DNA of 64,000 bases from JAEUJM01 sp044221555 (lineage in GTDB: Bacteria > Actinomycetota > Acidimicrobiia > Acidimicrobiales > DATDAH01). Each line of letters begins with the position of its first letter. The stretch's first letter is position 1. Where the stretch lies: positions 186,001 to 250,000 of the forward strand of contig JBGAOY010000006.1 in assembly GCA_044221555.1 (NCBI GenBank), read 5' to 3'. Below, piece by piece: positions 40,391-48,708 of the stretch. The notes under the pieces are model-generated. The model saw only the letters and a program-made list of their open reading frames with translations. It had not been told where the DNA came from and ran no database searches. The position numbers and the translations under genes were made by a program.

Positions 40391-41359
40391 ATGCCCGTCC
40401 CCTCCCCCACCATCTCCCGCCGCGCCCTGCTGGCGGGCGCGGCCGGTGCCGTCGGCGTGGCCGTGCTGGCCGCCTGTGGCAGCAGCAACGGCGGCGACAG
40501 CAGCGACGGCGGCGGGGACGATGGGGACACCGGCACCAGCGGGGACACCGCCGAGGGAGACGCCACCACCAGCCCGGGTGCGGGCGGCGTCAACCTCCTG
40601 GCCATCTTCCCCCCGGAGGGCCTGCTGGTCACCGGCTCCGAGCAACGGCTGCCGTTCACCCTCGCCGACGCCGAGGGCGCCCCGCTCGACACCGTGCCCG
40701 CCGAGCTCGACTTCGTGGTGCAGCGGGCCGACGGCACCCCGGTGGGCGACCCCGTGGCCGTCCCCCGGCGAGACCAGGGCATCCCGACGGCCTACTTCCC
40801 CCTGCTGTTCGAGTTCCCGGTGGCCGGCGACTACCAGGTCACCACGGCGATCAACGGCGAAGACCTCGAACCACGGGTGTTCCGGGTGGGCGAGCCCGAT
40901 TCGGTGCAGGTGCCCCAGCCCGGACAGCCGATGCCCGCGGTCGAGACGCCCACCACCTCAGATGCCCGCGGCGTCGACCCCATCTGCACCCGCGACCCCG
41001 ACTGCGACCTGCACGAGGTCACCCTCACCGAGGCCCTCGCCACGGGTGGCCCGGTGGCGCTCATCATCGCCACGCCCGAGTTCTGCCAGACCGCCATCTG
41101 CGGCCCGGTGCTCGACGTGCTGCTCGGCCAGGAGGGCGACTTCCCCGACGTGACGATGGTGCACGCCGAGGTGTACAAGAACCCCGAGGCCGTGGACAAC
41201 ATCGCCGACGCCGACCTGGCCCCGGTGATCGACGCCTTCCACCTGAGCTACGAGCCCGTGCTCTTCCTGGCCAACGCCGACGGCACCATCGCCAAGCGCC
41301 TCGACACCATCTTCGACGAGTCCGAGGTGAGCGAGGCGCTGGCGAGCCTCACCAGCTGA
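40391..41359 (+). CDS. Tat-exported lipoprotein with thioredoxin-like C-terminal domain
   Basis: The 322-residue protein begins with a twin-arginine signal (ISRRALLAG) and a lipobox LAAC near residue 29, followed by a Gly/Asp/Ser-rich linker. A beta-rich middle domain (about residues 67-180) precedes a thioredoxin-fold segment containing EFCQTAICGPVLDVL, where two cysteines are separated by four residues instead of two, then SYEPVLFLANADGTIAKRLD. The C-x4-C spacing argues against a classical disulfide oxidoreductase; it may be a redox sensor, metal carrier (Sco-like) or reductase. It is divergent from the molybdoenzyme-like gene with 14 bases between starts. Confidence 0.78.
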   Translation: MPVPSPTISRRALLAGAAGAVGVAVLAACGSSNGGDSSDGGGDDGDTGTSGDTAEGDATTSPGAGGVNLLAIFPPEGLLVTGSEQRLPFTLADAEGAPLDTVPAELDFVVQRADGTPVGDPVAVPRRDQGIPTAYFPLLFEFPVAGDYQVTTAINGEDLEPRVFRVGEPDSVQVPQPGQPMPAVETPTTSDARGVDPICTRDPDCDLHEVTLTEALATGGPVALIIATPEFCQTAICGPVLDVLLGQEGDFPDVTMVHAEVYKNPEAVDNIADADLAPVIDAFHLSYEPVLFLANADGTIAKRLDTIFDESEVSEALASLTS

Positions 41360-41427
41360 TCCCGGCCGAGGCCAGCGCCGCGGGCACCAGGGCGTCCGAC
41401 GCGCCGCCACCGCCCCGCCCCGCTCGG

Positions 41428-41952
41428 TCAGTCGTCCAGCAGCTCGAGGGCGATGGCCCAGGCCAGGCGGGTGCTCGGCAACAGGAAGCTCGGGAGGGGC
41501 AGGCCCAGGTCGCCCAGCTGCAGGGGCATGCCGCCCCGGAGCACCGAGCGGCCGCCTTCGGGCGGGTCGACGCGGCTGGTGCCTTCGAGGTGGTGCTCGG
41601 CACCCCGGAAGGCCATGATCAGCCCCATGGCGTAGTCGCCGTCGCCGACGGGCCGCGCCTCGCCGAGGCGACCGTGCACCGGCTGGTCACCGAGCCACTG
41701 GCGCACCGCGAACGTGAGCACGCGGTTGCCGAGGTCGAGGTCGTTGGGCTGCACGACGAACGAGCCCTCGACGGGATGCGAGAGGTCGAACAGCCCGTCG
41801 GTCCCCTCGACCGCGGTGAACTCGCCGGTGATGCCGGCGATGGGGATGCCCCCGGGCGGCCCGGGGCGCAGGTGCGCCTCGAAGACCGTGTCCTCGGGGA
41901 CGATGCGGAACCGGCGGCGGCGGCCGCCGGGCCCCGTTGCCGCCGGCGTCAG
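41428..41952 (-). CDS. Conserved protein of unknown function (start uncertain)
   Basis: The last 160 codons read as a real protein (FRIVPEDTVFEAHL, GEFTAVEGTDGLFDLSHPVEGSFVV, DLDLGNRVLTFAVRQWLGD, LPLPSFLLPSTRLAWAIALELLDD), mainly beta in character and with ordinary composition. No ATG, GTG or TTG precedes this region after the IscA stop. The best start is a CTG at 41952 forming a CTGA overlap with the IscA stop, which would imply translational coupling. An undetected frameshift is the alternative. No family is recognised. Confidence 0.6.
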   Translation of the reverse strand: MTPAATGPGGRRRRFRIVPEDTVFEAHLRPGPPGGIPIAGITGEFTAVEGTDGLFDLSHPVEGSFVVQPNDLDLGNRVLTFAVRQWLGDQPVHGRLGEARPVGDGDYAMGLIMAFRGAEHHLEGTSRVDPPEGGRSVLRGGMPLQLGDLGLPLPSFLLPSTRLAWAIALELLDD

Positions 41953-42323
41953 CTGAAGGACTGCCCGCAGCCGCAGCTCTTCTGCGCGTTGGGGTTGTCG
42001 ATCGCGAAGCCGGCGTCCTGGAGGCCGTCCTTGTAGTCGAGACGGGCACCACGCAGCAGCTGGGCGCTGGACGGGTCGACCACGACCTTCACCCCGGCGC
42101 TCTCGTCGACGAGGTCCTCGCCGGCGATGTCGGAGTCGAAGAACATCTCGTAGCTGAAGCCCGAGCAGCCCCCCGGCCGGACGGCCACGCGGAGGGCCAG
42201 GGCCTCGTCGCCCTCGGCGGCGATGAGCTCGGCCACCTTGGCCGACGCGGAGTCGGTCAGGACCATCACCTGACTGTCGACAACCGAGGTATCGCCCTGG
42301 GTGAGGTCTTCGGAGATGCTCAT
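41949..42323 (-). CDS. A-type iron-sulfur carrier, IscA/ErpA family
   Basis: The 124-residue protein has the HesB/IscA pattern with the three invariant cysteines, one in VRPGGCSGFSYEM and two in SCGCGQSFS at the C-terminus. These bind and hand over [2Fe-2S] or [4Fe-4S] clusters to target enzymes. The ATG at 42323 overlaps the stop of the SufR-like regulator by 4 bases. A short disordered leader of about 15 residues precedes the core. Confidence 0.93.
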   Translation of the reverse strand: MSISEDLTQGDTSVVDSQVMVLTDSASAKVAELIAAEGDEALALRVAVRPGGCSGFSYEMFFDSDIAGEDLVDESAGVKVVVDPSSAQLLRGARLDYKDGLQDAGFAIDNPNAQKSCGCGQSFS

Positions 42324-43039
42324 GGATCCATCCTATCGGTGAGGGTCTGATTGGCTTCGTGGGTGGGTGAGGCGGCGGTGGAGCTGCCCACCAGCTCGAC
42401 CTGGCACGGTGAGCGGTGGACGAGGGAGTGGAACTCGGTGACCTCGTCGTCGCCGAGGCGGTCGACGAGGCCCTCGACCATGCCGCGGTGCAGACCGCAG
42501 ACCAGGTCGGGGTTGGCCTCGGCGAGGTCGCGGAACGGGCAGTGGGTGAAACCCACGGTGACGCCGGCGGCGTCGCCCTCCACCTCGGGATCGAAGCCCA
42601 TCTCGGCCAACTGGCCCATGAGGGCGTCGAGGCAGGGGGTGCCGGGGGCGAAGCCCTCGGCGTCGAGACGGCCCTGCTCGCGGCCGGCCTCGGCGGCGTC
42701 GGCGCCCTCGAGGCCCGCGGCGTCGGCCATCCGCAACAGCATGGCGGCGAGCCGGGGGAACGCCGGCGGCTCGAGGCCCAACGAGGGCGCGTCGGTGGCC
42801 AGCGAGTACAGGTGCTGCGGGCGGCCCACGCCCCCCGTGGCCCCGACCCGCAGGTCGAGCAACCCGACATCGCGCATGCGGTCGAGGTGGGGGCGAACGG
42901 TGTTGACGTGCAGGCCGAGCGTGTCGGCGATGTCGGACGTCGAGCGGGGCGCCGGCGAGCGCGCCAACTCGAGGTAGATGGCGTAGCGGGTGTTGTCCCC
43001 CAGCGCCTTCAACACGTCGAGCCGAGCGTCGTTGCCCAC
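42320..43039 (-). CDS. SufR-like iron-sulfur transcriptional regulator
   Basis: The 239-residue protein has an N-terminal winged helix of ArsR/DeoR type (TRYAIYLELARS, STSDIADTLGLHVNTVRPHLDRMRDVGLLD) and a C-terminal part with cysteines in GTPCLDALM, HCPFRDLAEANPDLVCGLHRGMVEGL. The latter matches the cluster-binding tail of SufR and related regulators. It sits in one operon with iscA and divergent to mrp, so cluster-dependent control of iron-sulfur genes is likely. GTG/ATG choice at 43039 follows the MGNDARLDVLKALGDNTR start. Confidence 0.87.
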   Translation of the reverse strand: MGNDARLDVLKALGDNTRYAIYLELARSPAPRSTSDIADTLGLHVNTVRPHLDRMRDVGLLDLRVGATGGVGRPQHLYSLATDAPSLGLEPPAFPRLAAMLLRMADAAGLEGADAAEAGREQGRLDAEGFAPGTPCLDALMGQLAEMGFDPEVEGDAAGVTVGFTHCPFRDLAEANPDLVCGLHRGMVEGLVDRLGDDEVTEFHSLVHRSPCQVELVGSSTAASPTHEANQTLTDRMDP

Positions 43040-43082
43040 AGGAAGAGATTACACGGTCCTTCCCGGTAAAATCGTGGGTGAG

Positions 43083-44303
43083 ATGGAAAACCCGCCCACT
43101 GCGCCCGCGCCGCCCACCCCCGACGAGGTCATGGCCCTCCTGCGGGGCGTGATCGATCCCGAGTTGGGCAGTGACATCGTCGATCTCGGCATGGCCAAGG
43201 GTGCGGTGGTGAGCGACGACGGCTCGGTGAGGTTGACGATCGCGCTCACCACGTCGGGGTGCCCGCTTCGGGCCCAGATCCAGAAGGACGCCAAGGCCCG
43301 GGTGGCGTCGCTGCCGGGCGTCACGAAGGTGACCATCGAATGGTCGGAGCTCACCGCGGACGAGAAGGCCGCCACCATGAGCAAGGCTCGGCTGAACGCG
43401 GCAGAGCAGGCGCCCGACACCGAGATCCCGGCCACCACCAAGGTGATCACCATCGCCTCGGGCAAGGGCGGCGTGGGCAAATCGTCGGTGACGGTCAACC
43501 TGGCCGCCGCGCTGGCCCGGCAGGGCTTCACCGTGGGCGTGCTCGACGCCGACATCTGGGGTTTCTCGGTGCCGCGCATGCTCGGCATCGAAGGCCGCCT
43601 GCAGGGCGAGGCCGAAGCCCCGGTCGGGCCCGACGGCGCCGCCACCGAGAAGAAGATCGTGCCCCACTCGGTGCCCATGGGCGACGGCCTGCTCAAGGTG
43701 GTGTCGATGGGCTTCCTGGTCGAGGACGAGGAGTCGGCGCTGATGTGGCGCGGCCTCATGCTCAACCGGGCGGTCCAGCACTTCCTCGAGGACGTGCGCT
43801 GGGGCGACCTCGACTACCTGCTCATCGACATGCCCCCCGGCACCGGCGACGTGGCCATGGGCCTGGCCCGCATGCTCCCCCGGGCCGAGATGATCATCGT
43901 CACCACGCCGGCGGTGGGCGCACAGAAGGTGGCCATCCGCGCCGCCAACATGGCCCGCAAGAGCCACGTTCGCGTGGTCGGCGTGATCGAGAACATGAGC
44001 GCCTTCCTCTGCGACCACGGCGAGAGCTACCCGCTGTTCGGGGCGGGCGGCGGCGCCACCCTGGCTGCCGACGCCGGCGTGCCGCTGCTCGGCCAGGTGC
44101 CGCTGGAGCCGTCCGTGTCGCTCGGCGGCGACAGCGGCCGGCCCGTCGCGCTCGGCGAGGGGCCCGCGGCGGAGGCGTTCCGCGCCATCGCCGAGGTGAT
44201 CGTCAACGAGGCGGTGCCCCCGGTCGAGATGGCCGGCTGCTCGGCGAGGATGCTCGAGGCCGCGGTGGCGGCGCTCGACGAGCTGGACGCCTCGCGTCGC
44301 TGA
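43083..44303 (+). CDS. mrp: Mrp/ApbC-type iron-sulfur cluster carrier ATPase
   Basis: The 406-residue protein joins an N-terminal MIP18/DUF59 domain (residues about 10-95; DPELGSDIVDLGMAKG, TTSGCPL) to a P-loop ATPase with IASGKGGVGKSSV near residue 128, DADIWGFSVPRMLG and DYLLIDMPPGTGD. In E. coli Mrp a CxxC in the ATPase binds the cluster; here the equivalent ENMSAFLCDHGESYPLF keeps only one cysteine, as in several other actinobacterial Mrps. A TAAAAT sequence about 12 bases upstream of the ATG is a likely -10 element. It is divergent to the SufR-iscA operon. Confidence 0.93.
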   Translation: MENPPTAPAPPTPDEVMALLRGVIDPELGSDIVDLGMAKGAVVSDDGSVRLTIALTTSGCPLRAQIQKDAKARVASLPGVTKVTIEWSELTADEKAATMSKARLNAAEQAPDTEIPATTKVITIASGKGGVGKSSVTVNLAAALARQGFTVGVLDADIWGFSVPRMLGIEGRLQGEAEAPVGPDGAATEKKIVPHSVPMGDGLLKVVSMGFLVEDEESALMWRGLMLNRAVQHFLEDVRWGDLDYLLIDMPPGTGDVAMGLARMLPRAEMIIVTTPAVGAQKVAIRAANMARKSHVRVVGVIENMSAFLCDHGESYPLFGAGGGATLAADAGVPLLGQVPLEPSVSLGGDSGRPVALGEGPAAEAFRAIAEVIVNEAVPPVEMAGCSARMLEAAVAALDELDASRR

Positions 44304-44320
44304 CCCTCCGGATCGGAGAA

Positions 44321-44441
44321 GACCAGCCGCGAACTGGCGCCCGATCCTGTTGCTAGAACGACCGAATCAGGCGCCAGTTCAGACCAGCCGCGAACCGGCG
44401 CCCGATCCTGTCGTCAGAGGGACCGAATCAGGCGCCAGTTC
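44321..44441. repeat. Two tandem hairpin repeats downstream of mrp
   Basis: The sequence GACCAGCCGCGAACTGGCGCC and a related copy 61 bases later each pair with GGCGCCAGTTC 30 bases on, giving two consecutive hairpins with 10-11 bp stems (44331-44380 and 44392-44441). They may terminate mrp and the convergent DUF779 gene. Between copies the loop sequences differ but the stems are conserved, which suggests the fold is what is maintained. Confidence 0.7.
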
Positions 44442-44534
44442 GAGCGGGCGGGTTGGGTCTGGACGGCGTCGGCGGGCGGTGCCGTCGGACGTGTAGACCG
44501 GGGATCGAGCGGCCTCGCCGGCGGAGCGTCGGAA

Positions 44535-44577
44535 CTCGACGACACAGCGCGCGAATTGCGCGCGCCATGTCGTCGAG
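44535..44577. repeat. Dispersed palindrome, copy A
   Basis: An imperfect 43-bp palindrome with arms CTCGACGACA and TGTCGTCGAG and an inner GCGCGC pair. A closely related copy in the opposite orientation is at 60727-60769, 16 kb away. It lies downstream of the DUF779 gene. Confidence 0.75.
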
Positions 44578-44596
44578 AACGGGGACGTTCCGGGAG

Positions 44597-45037
44597 TCAG
44601 CGGATGCGGAGCTTGGCCAGGTGCGGGGGCAGCGAGCCGACCACGCCTCGGCGTTGCGCGGGCGGGTCGGGGAAGGGCACGGCGCACTCACCGGTGTCCT
44701 GGCCGGCGTCCACGCCCATGCCCCGAAGGATGAGGCGGCAGCCCCACTCGGTCTCGATCGACATCGACTCGGCGGCGCCCTCGAACACGTCGATCACCAC
44801 GGCGTCGTCGCCCGGGTACAGCGCCCGCAGGTACTCGGGGGCGTAGACGGTGACGCCCGCCACCTCGCCGACGGCCTCCTGGTCGGGCCCGGGCCAGAAG
44901 TCCTCGTACAGGAACGGCGCGGTCGACTCGCAGCACCCGGTCCCGATCGTGATCGTCAAGGCACCCGACCGAGTCACCTTGGCCCGCTCCACCACCCCCG
45001 CAGCCGCAGCCGTCACCTCCACCTTCACCACCACCAC
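44597..45037 (-). CDS. DUF779 family protein
   Basis: The 146-residue protein matches DUF779 in VTAAAAGVVERA, the cysteine pair ITIGTGCCESTAPFLYE, EVAGVTVYAPEYLRALYPGDDAVVIDVFEG and the terminal GCRLILRG. DUF779 proteins are often found beside aldehyde dehydrogenases and are suspected of helping them, but the function is unproven. Here an aldehyde dehydrogenase is 2 kb away on the same strand, separated by an aldo-keto reductase and repeats. The extra C-terminal 35 residues are not part of the domain. Start is a GTG. Confidence 0.78.
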   Translation of the reverse strand: MVVVKVEVTAAAAGVVERAKVTRSGALTITIGTGCCESTAPFLYEDFWPGPDQEAVGEVAGVTVYAPEYLRALYPGDDAVVIDVFEGAAESMSIETEWGCRLILRGMGVDAGQDTGECAVPFPDPPAQRRGVVGSLPPHLAKLRIR

Positions 45038-45069
45038 CCTAGAACCCCACCCCGGATGAGGTCACCGCC

Positions 45070-45385
45070 GACCCCCTACAAAACGGGGTAGCGACCCGTG
45101 GAGCAGACGAGCAGACCGGCAGACCGCCCGCACGGGTAGCGACCCGGAGGGCACCGCGGAAACAGGTCGCGACGACAACAACGACAGACCGAGCGACGAC
45201 CCCTACAAAACGGGGCAGCGACCCGTGGAGCAGACGAGCAGACCGGCGGGACTGCCCACACGGGTAGCGGGCCGGGGGGTGGCGCCGATCCGGAGGGTCC
45301 GAAAGATCGCCGCATGCCTTTCGCGGCGATTTTCGGATACCGGATCGGGGTCAGGACCCGCCGGCCCGCGGGCGCCGATCGACAC
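45070..45385. repeat. Structured repeat family R, copies 1 and 2
   Basis: A composite unit begins ACCCCCTACAAAACGGGG, continues GCGACCCGTGG, GCAGACGAGCAGA and ACGGGTAGCGACC, and (in full copies) ends with a hairpin flanked by GGATACCGGATCGGGGTCAG. Copy 1 (45070-45152) is a 5' part; copy 2 (45198 to about 45385) is nearly full, with the hairpin TCCGAAAGATCGCCGC pairing across 45298-45337. Copies 3 and 4 flank the other side of the aldo-keto reductase. This explains the 400-base gap between DUF779 and the reductase; no gene is seen in it. Confidence 0.8.
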
Positions 45386-45437
45386 GGCACCGCCAGCCTG
45401 CGGAACAGGGCGACACGGGTAGCGGGGGTGGCCCCCG

Positions 45438-46442
45438 CTACCCGTGTTGCCAGATGCGCCCCTTCAGGGTGCGGGTGCCCTCGAGGGCGATGGCGTCGAT
45501 GTCGGCCATGTCGTCGGCCGACAGCGCCCAACCCAGGGCACCGGCGTTCTGCTGCGCCTGCTCGGCGTTCTTGGCGCCGGGGATGGGCACCGCGCCCTTC
45601 TGGATGAGCCAGCGCAGCGCCACCTGGCTGGGGGTGCGGGCGTCACCGTCAGCGGCGTGCGCCTCGCCGATGCGGCGCAACTCGGTCACGATCGGGTCGA
45701 CCTGCTCCATGGGGTGCGCCGAGAACGTCCGGCTGCTCGGCGGCGGGTTCGACGCCGAGTACTTGCCCGTCAGCCGTCCCTGGGCGATCGGCGAGTACGC
45801 CAACGGCACCACACCGAGGCGCTTGCAGGCGGCGATCAGCCCGACGTGCTCGGGTCGGCGCCGCAGGATGGAGAACTCGATCTGGTTGGAGGCCAGCGGT
45901 ACGCCGCTGCCGGCGAGATCGGTGTGGATGGCCTCCATCTCCTTCACCGAGTAGTTCGACACGCCGACCGCCGACGCCAGGCCCTCCTCGACCACCGCGG
46001 CCAACGCGTCGGCCAGGGCGCCGTGCGACCGCAGGCTCACCGGACCGTGGATCTGGTAGAGGTCGACGCGTTCCACCCCCAACCGCTCGAGCGATGCCTG
46101 CAGGGCCGACCGCAGAGCCGCCTTCACGTTCAGCTTCCAGGGCGCCGGCATGAACTTGGTGGCGAGCACGACGTCCTCGCGGGCCACCCCGCTCGACGCC
46201 AGCAGGCGGCCGATGATGCGCTCGCTCTCGCCGCCGCCGTACACCTCGGCGGTGTCGAACAAGGTGACGCCGGCGGAGATCGACGCCTCGAACGCCTCGG
46301 CGATGGTGGCCTCGGTGATCGCCGCGTCGTACCCCCCCATCCCCCACGTGGACTTGTCGCCCCACGCCCACGTGCCCACACCCAGCGGCGCGCACCCCCG
46401 ATCCAGGCCGGGAAAGGTGATCTGGTCGGCGTCAACGCTCAC
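45438..46442 (-). CDS. Aldo-keto reductase
   Basis: The 334-residue TIM-barrel enzyme shows the AKR catalytic tetrad regions: FDTAEVYGGGESERIIG (Asp and Tyr), VLATKFMP (Lys) and LYQIHGPV (His). The C-terminal VPIPGAKNAEQAQQNAGALGW is the NADPH-binding block of this family. It reduces aldehydes or ketones with NADPH; the group resembles voltage-gated potassium-channel beta/YajO-like AKRs. GTG at 46442 is the start. The gene is bracketed on both sides by the R repeat family. Confidence 0.88.
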   Translation of the reverse strand: MSVDADQITFPGLDRGCAPLGVGTWAWGDKSTWGMGGYDAAITEATIAEAFEASISAGVTLFDTAEVYGGGESERIIGRLLASSGVAREDVVLATKFMPAPWKLNVKAALRSALQASLERLGVERVDLYQIHGPVSLRSHGALADALAAVVEEGLASAVGVSNYSVKEMEAIHTDLAGSGVPLASNQIEFSILRRRPEHVGLIAACKRLGVVPLAYSPIAQGRLTGKYSASNPPPSSRTFSAHPMEQVDPIVTELRRIGEAHAADGDARTPSQVALRWLIQKGAVPIPGAKNAEQAQQNAGALGWALSADDMADIDAIALEGTRTLKGRIWQHG

Positions 46443-46494
46443 GGCGGCACGCTACCGGCGACGGCGTCCCCTCGATGGAGGCGGCGGCCGACGA

Positions 46495-46620
46495 TCAGAT
46501 GGGGATGATCTCGACGTGGAGGTCCGCGGCAGCCGCCAGCACCGCCAGGTCCCCCGGGTCCGACGTGAGGATCACATCACCGTCGTGAGCGAGCACGACG
46601 AGCCACGAAGCGACCGGGGA
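46495..46620 (-). pseudogene. Truncated PIN-domain (VapC-like) gene, C-terminal end only
   Basis: The last 38 codons (LVVLAHDGDVILTSDPGDLAVLAAAADLHVEIIPI then stop) match the C-terminal strand of PIN nucleases, in which the TSDPxDL aspartate is catalytic. Upstream the frame passes directly into copy 3 of the R repeat at about 46620, and no N-terminal PIN sequence is found beyond it. The gene is therefore broken at the repeat junction. Confidence 0.6.
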
Positions 46621-46622
46621 CC

Positions 46623-46985
46623 TCAGCGCAGACCCCCAGCAAAACGGGGTGGCGACCCGTGGCGCAGACGAGCAGATCGGCGGGCCCCGCCAACCGAGGT
46701 AGCGACCGGGGGGTGGCGCCGATCCGAAGGGTCCCGACGACCAGCGAACCGGACTCAGCGCAGACCCCCAGCAAAACGGGGTGGCGACCCGTGGCGCAGA
46801 CGAGCAGATCGGCGGGTTCCGCCACACGGGATAGCGACCCGGAGGGTGGCGCCGATCCGGAGGGTCCGAAAGATCGCCGCATGGTTTTCGCGGCGATCTT
46901 CGGATACCGGATCGGGGTCAGGACCCGCCGGGTCGCGGGCAGCCCGCGCGACACAGGACCCGCCGATCTGCGGGCCCAGGAGCCG
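46623..46985. repeat. Structured repeat family R, copies 3 and 4
   Basis: Copy 3 (about 46623-46735) and copy 4 (about 46756-46985) are in tandem and both start CGCAGACCCCCAGCAAAACGGGG. Copy 4 is full length and has the best hairpin, TCCGAAAGATCGCCGC pairing across 46865-46904 with one bulged base. The two starts are identical over about 60 bases, indicating recent duplication. No gene is seen between the PIN fragment and the aldehyde dehydrogenase apart from these repeats. Confidence 0.82.
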
Positions 46986-47005
46986 ACGGGTCGCGGGGGA
47001 TGCCC

Positions 47006-48520
47006 CTAGATCTGATCCGAGAGCAGCGGGTAGTGGAAGTGGTTGTCGCGGCCCGCGGTCTCGGGGTTCACGTGGACGTGCTTGACCTGGCGGTAGGCCT
47101 CGAAGCCGAAGGTGCCGAGCTCACGGCCGATGCCCGACTGCTTGTAGCCGCCGAAGGGGCGGGCCGGGTCGATCAGGTGGTAGTCGTTGATCCACACCGT
47201 GCCGGTGCGCATGCGGGCGGCCACACCCTTGGCCCGGTCGAGGTCGCCACCCTGCACGCCGCCGGCCAGGCCGTAGATCGAGTCGTTGGCGATGGCCACG
47301 GCCTCGTCGTCGGTGTCGAAGGGGATCACCGACAGCACCGGTCCGAAGATCTCCTCCTGGGCGATCTTGGCCGAGTTGTCGACGTCGGCGAAGATCGTCG
47401 GCTGGAAGAAGGCCTCCTTGTCGAGGCCCTCGGGCAGGCCCTCGGGCTTGGCGCCGCCGGTGATGGGCTCGCCCACCTCCTCGCGGCCCAGGGCCACGTA
47501 GCGCTCCACCGTCTCCACCTGGCTGCGGGACACCAGCGGGCCGAGGTCGGTGAGGAAGTCGAGGGGGTTGCCCAGCACGATCTTGCCGGCACGGTCGGCC
47601 AGCAGGCTGACGAACTCGTCGTAGATGCCCCGCTGCACCAGCGCCCGGGTGCCCGACTCGCACACCTGGCCACCGTGCATGAAGGTGCCCCACAGCACGC
47701 CGGCGGCGGCCAGGTCGAGGTCGGCGTCGTCGAGGACGATGTTGGCCGACTTGCCGCCCAGCTCGAGGGTGACGGGCTTCACCGTGGCCGAGGCCAGCTG
47801 CATGATGCGGCGACCGACCTCGGTGGAGCCGGTGAACGCGGTCTTGTCGACCAGCGGGTTGCCGGCCAGCTCCTCACCGACGGTGCCGCCGGGGCCGGCC
47901 AGGATGTTGACCACGCCCGGCGGCAGGTCGGCCTCCTGGATGATCTCGGCCAGCTTCAGCGCGGTGAGCGAGGTGAACGTGGCCGGCTTGATGACGGTGC
48001 AGTTGCCCGCGGCGATGGCCGGGGCGATCTTCCACGCCGCCATGATGAACGGGAAGTTCCACGGGATGATGCCGGTGCACACGCCGATGGGCTCGTAGCG
48101 CAGGTAGTTCTCCGACACCGGGAACGGGCTGCCCTCCAGGTCCTCCTGGTCGGGGCGCTCGGCGGCCATCCTGGCGAACCACTCGAAGGCGCCCTTGCCG
48201 CCGGGGATGTCGGCCAGGCTGGCCTTGCGGATGGTGCCGCCGCCGTCGCGGGCCTCGAGCTCGGCGAGGGCCTCGGCGTTCTCGCCGATCAGCTCGGCGA
48301 TGCGGTTGACCTTGGCGGCCCGCTCGGCACCGCTCATCTTGGGCCACGGGCCCTCGTCGAACGCCTTGCGGGCGGCCTCGATGGCCCGCACCGCGTCGTC
48401 GCGGCCGGCCTTGGCCACGTCGGCGATCTTCTCGCCGGTGGCGGGATCGTGGGTTTCGAAGGTCTCGCCCGATGCGGCGTCGCAGAATTCGCCGTCGATG
48501 AAGAGCTGGTAGTCGGCCAT
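47006..48520 (-). CDS. NAD(P)-dependent aldehyde dehydrogenase
   Basis: The 504-residue enzyme has the class features IPWNFPFIMAAWKIAPAIAAGN, FTGSTEVGRRIMQLA, LELGGKSANIVLDDAD (catalytic Glu) and HGGQVCESGTR (catalytic Cys), with the C-terminal FGGYKQSGIGRELG. It oxidises an aldehyde to an acid. The resemblance is to betaine-aldehyde or broad-range aliphatic/aromatic dehydrogenases; the substrate is not evident. The ATG at 48520 follows AGGGGGACC. A DUF779 gene, a common partner of such enzymes, lies nearby. Confidence 0.92.
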   Translation of the reverse strand: MADYQLFIDGEFCDAASGETFETHDPATGEKIADVAKAGRDDAVRAIEAARKAFDEGPWPKMSGAERAAKVNRIAELIGENAEALAELEARDGGGTIRKASLADIPGGKGAFEWFARMAAERPDQEDLEGSPFPVSENYLRYEPIGVCTGIIPWNFPFIMAAWKIAPAIAAGNCTVIKPATFTSLTALKLAEIIQEADLPPGVVNILAGPGGTVGEELAGNPLVDKTAFTGSTEVGRRIMQLASATVKPVTLELGGKSANIVLDDADLDLAAAGVLWGTFMHGGQVCESGTRALVQRGIYDEFVSLLADRAGKIVLGNPLDFLTDLGPLVSRSQVETVERYVALGREEVGEPITGGAKPEGLPEGLDKEAFFQPTIFADVDNSAKIAQEEIFGPVLSVIPFDTDDEAVAIANDSIYGLAGGVQGGDLDRAKGVAARMRTGTVWINDYHLIDPARPFGGYKQSGIGRELGTFGFEAYRQVKHVHVNPETAGRDNHFHYPLLSDQI

Positions 48521-48635
48521 GTGTCGGTCCCCCTGGACGCCGGTGTGTGCCCCGCGAACGTACCGGACGGACTTCCCGCCAGGCGAGCGGCAGCTTCGCC
48601 CGAGCGGCAGCGATCTTCGGCGAGGTGCGACGAGC

Positions 48636-48682
48636 GAGGGACGAGCGAGTCCTGACGATCGCGATGAGGCGTCAGCCGAAGC
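48636..48682. repeat. Single diverged copy of the GGCTGACGCCTCATCGC element
   Basis: On the minus strand this stretch carries CTTCGGCTGACGCCTCATCGC and CTCGTCCCTCG, both components of the tandem element at 58136-58340. It lies between the aldehyde dehydrogenase and the adenylate cyclase, where it would otherwise be read as an N-terminal extension of the cyclase. Confidence 0.6.
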
Positions 48683-48708
48683 GCCGAGAAAAGGCGCGAG
48701 ACTGCCTC

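Noticed and set aside
45070..46985. CRISPR array or tandem coding repeats.
   Set aside because: Repeat units are long, partial, unevenly spaced and interrupted by a gene; frames through them are not conserved between copies.
48547..48708. N-terminal extension of the adenylate cyclase starting at ATG 48547 or 48664.
   Set aside because: The segment is basic, lacks domain similarity and contains a copy of a dispersed repeat.
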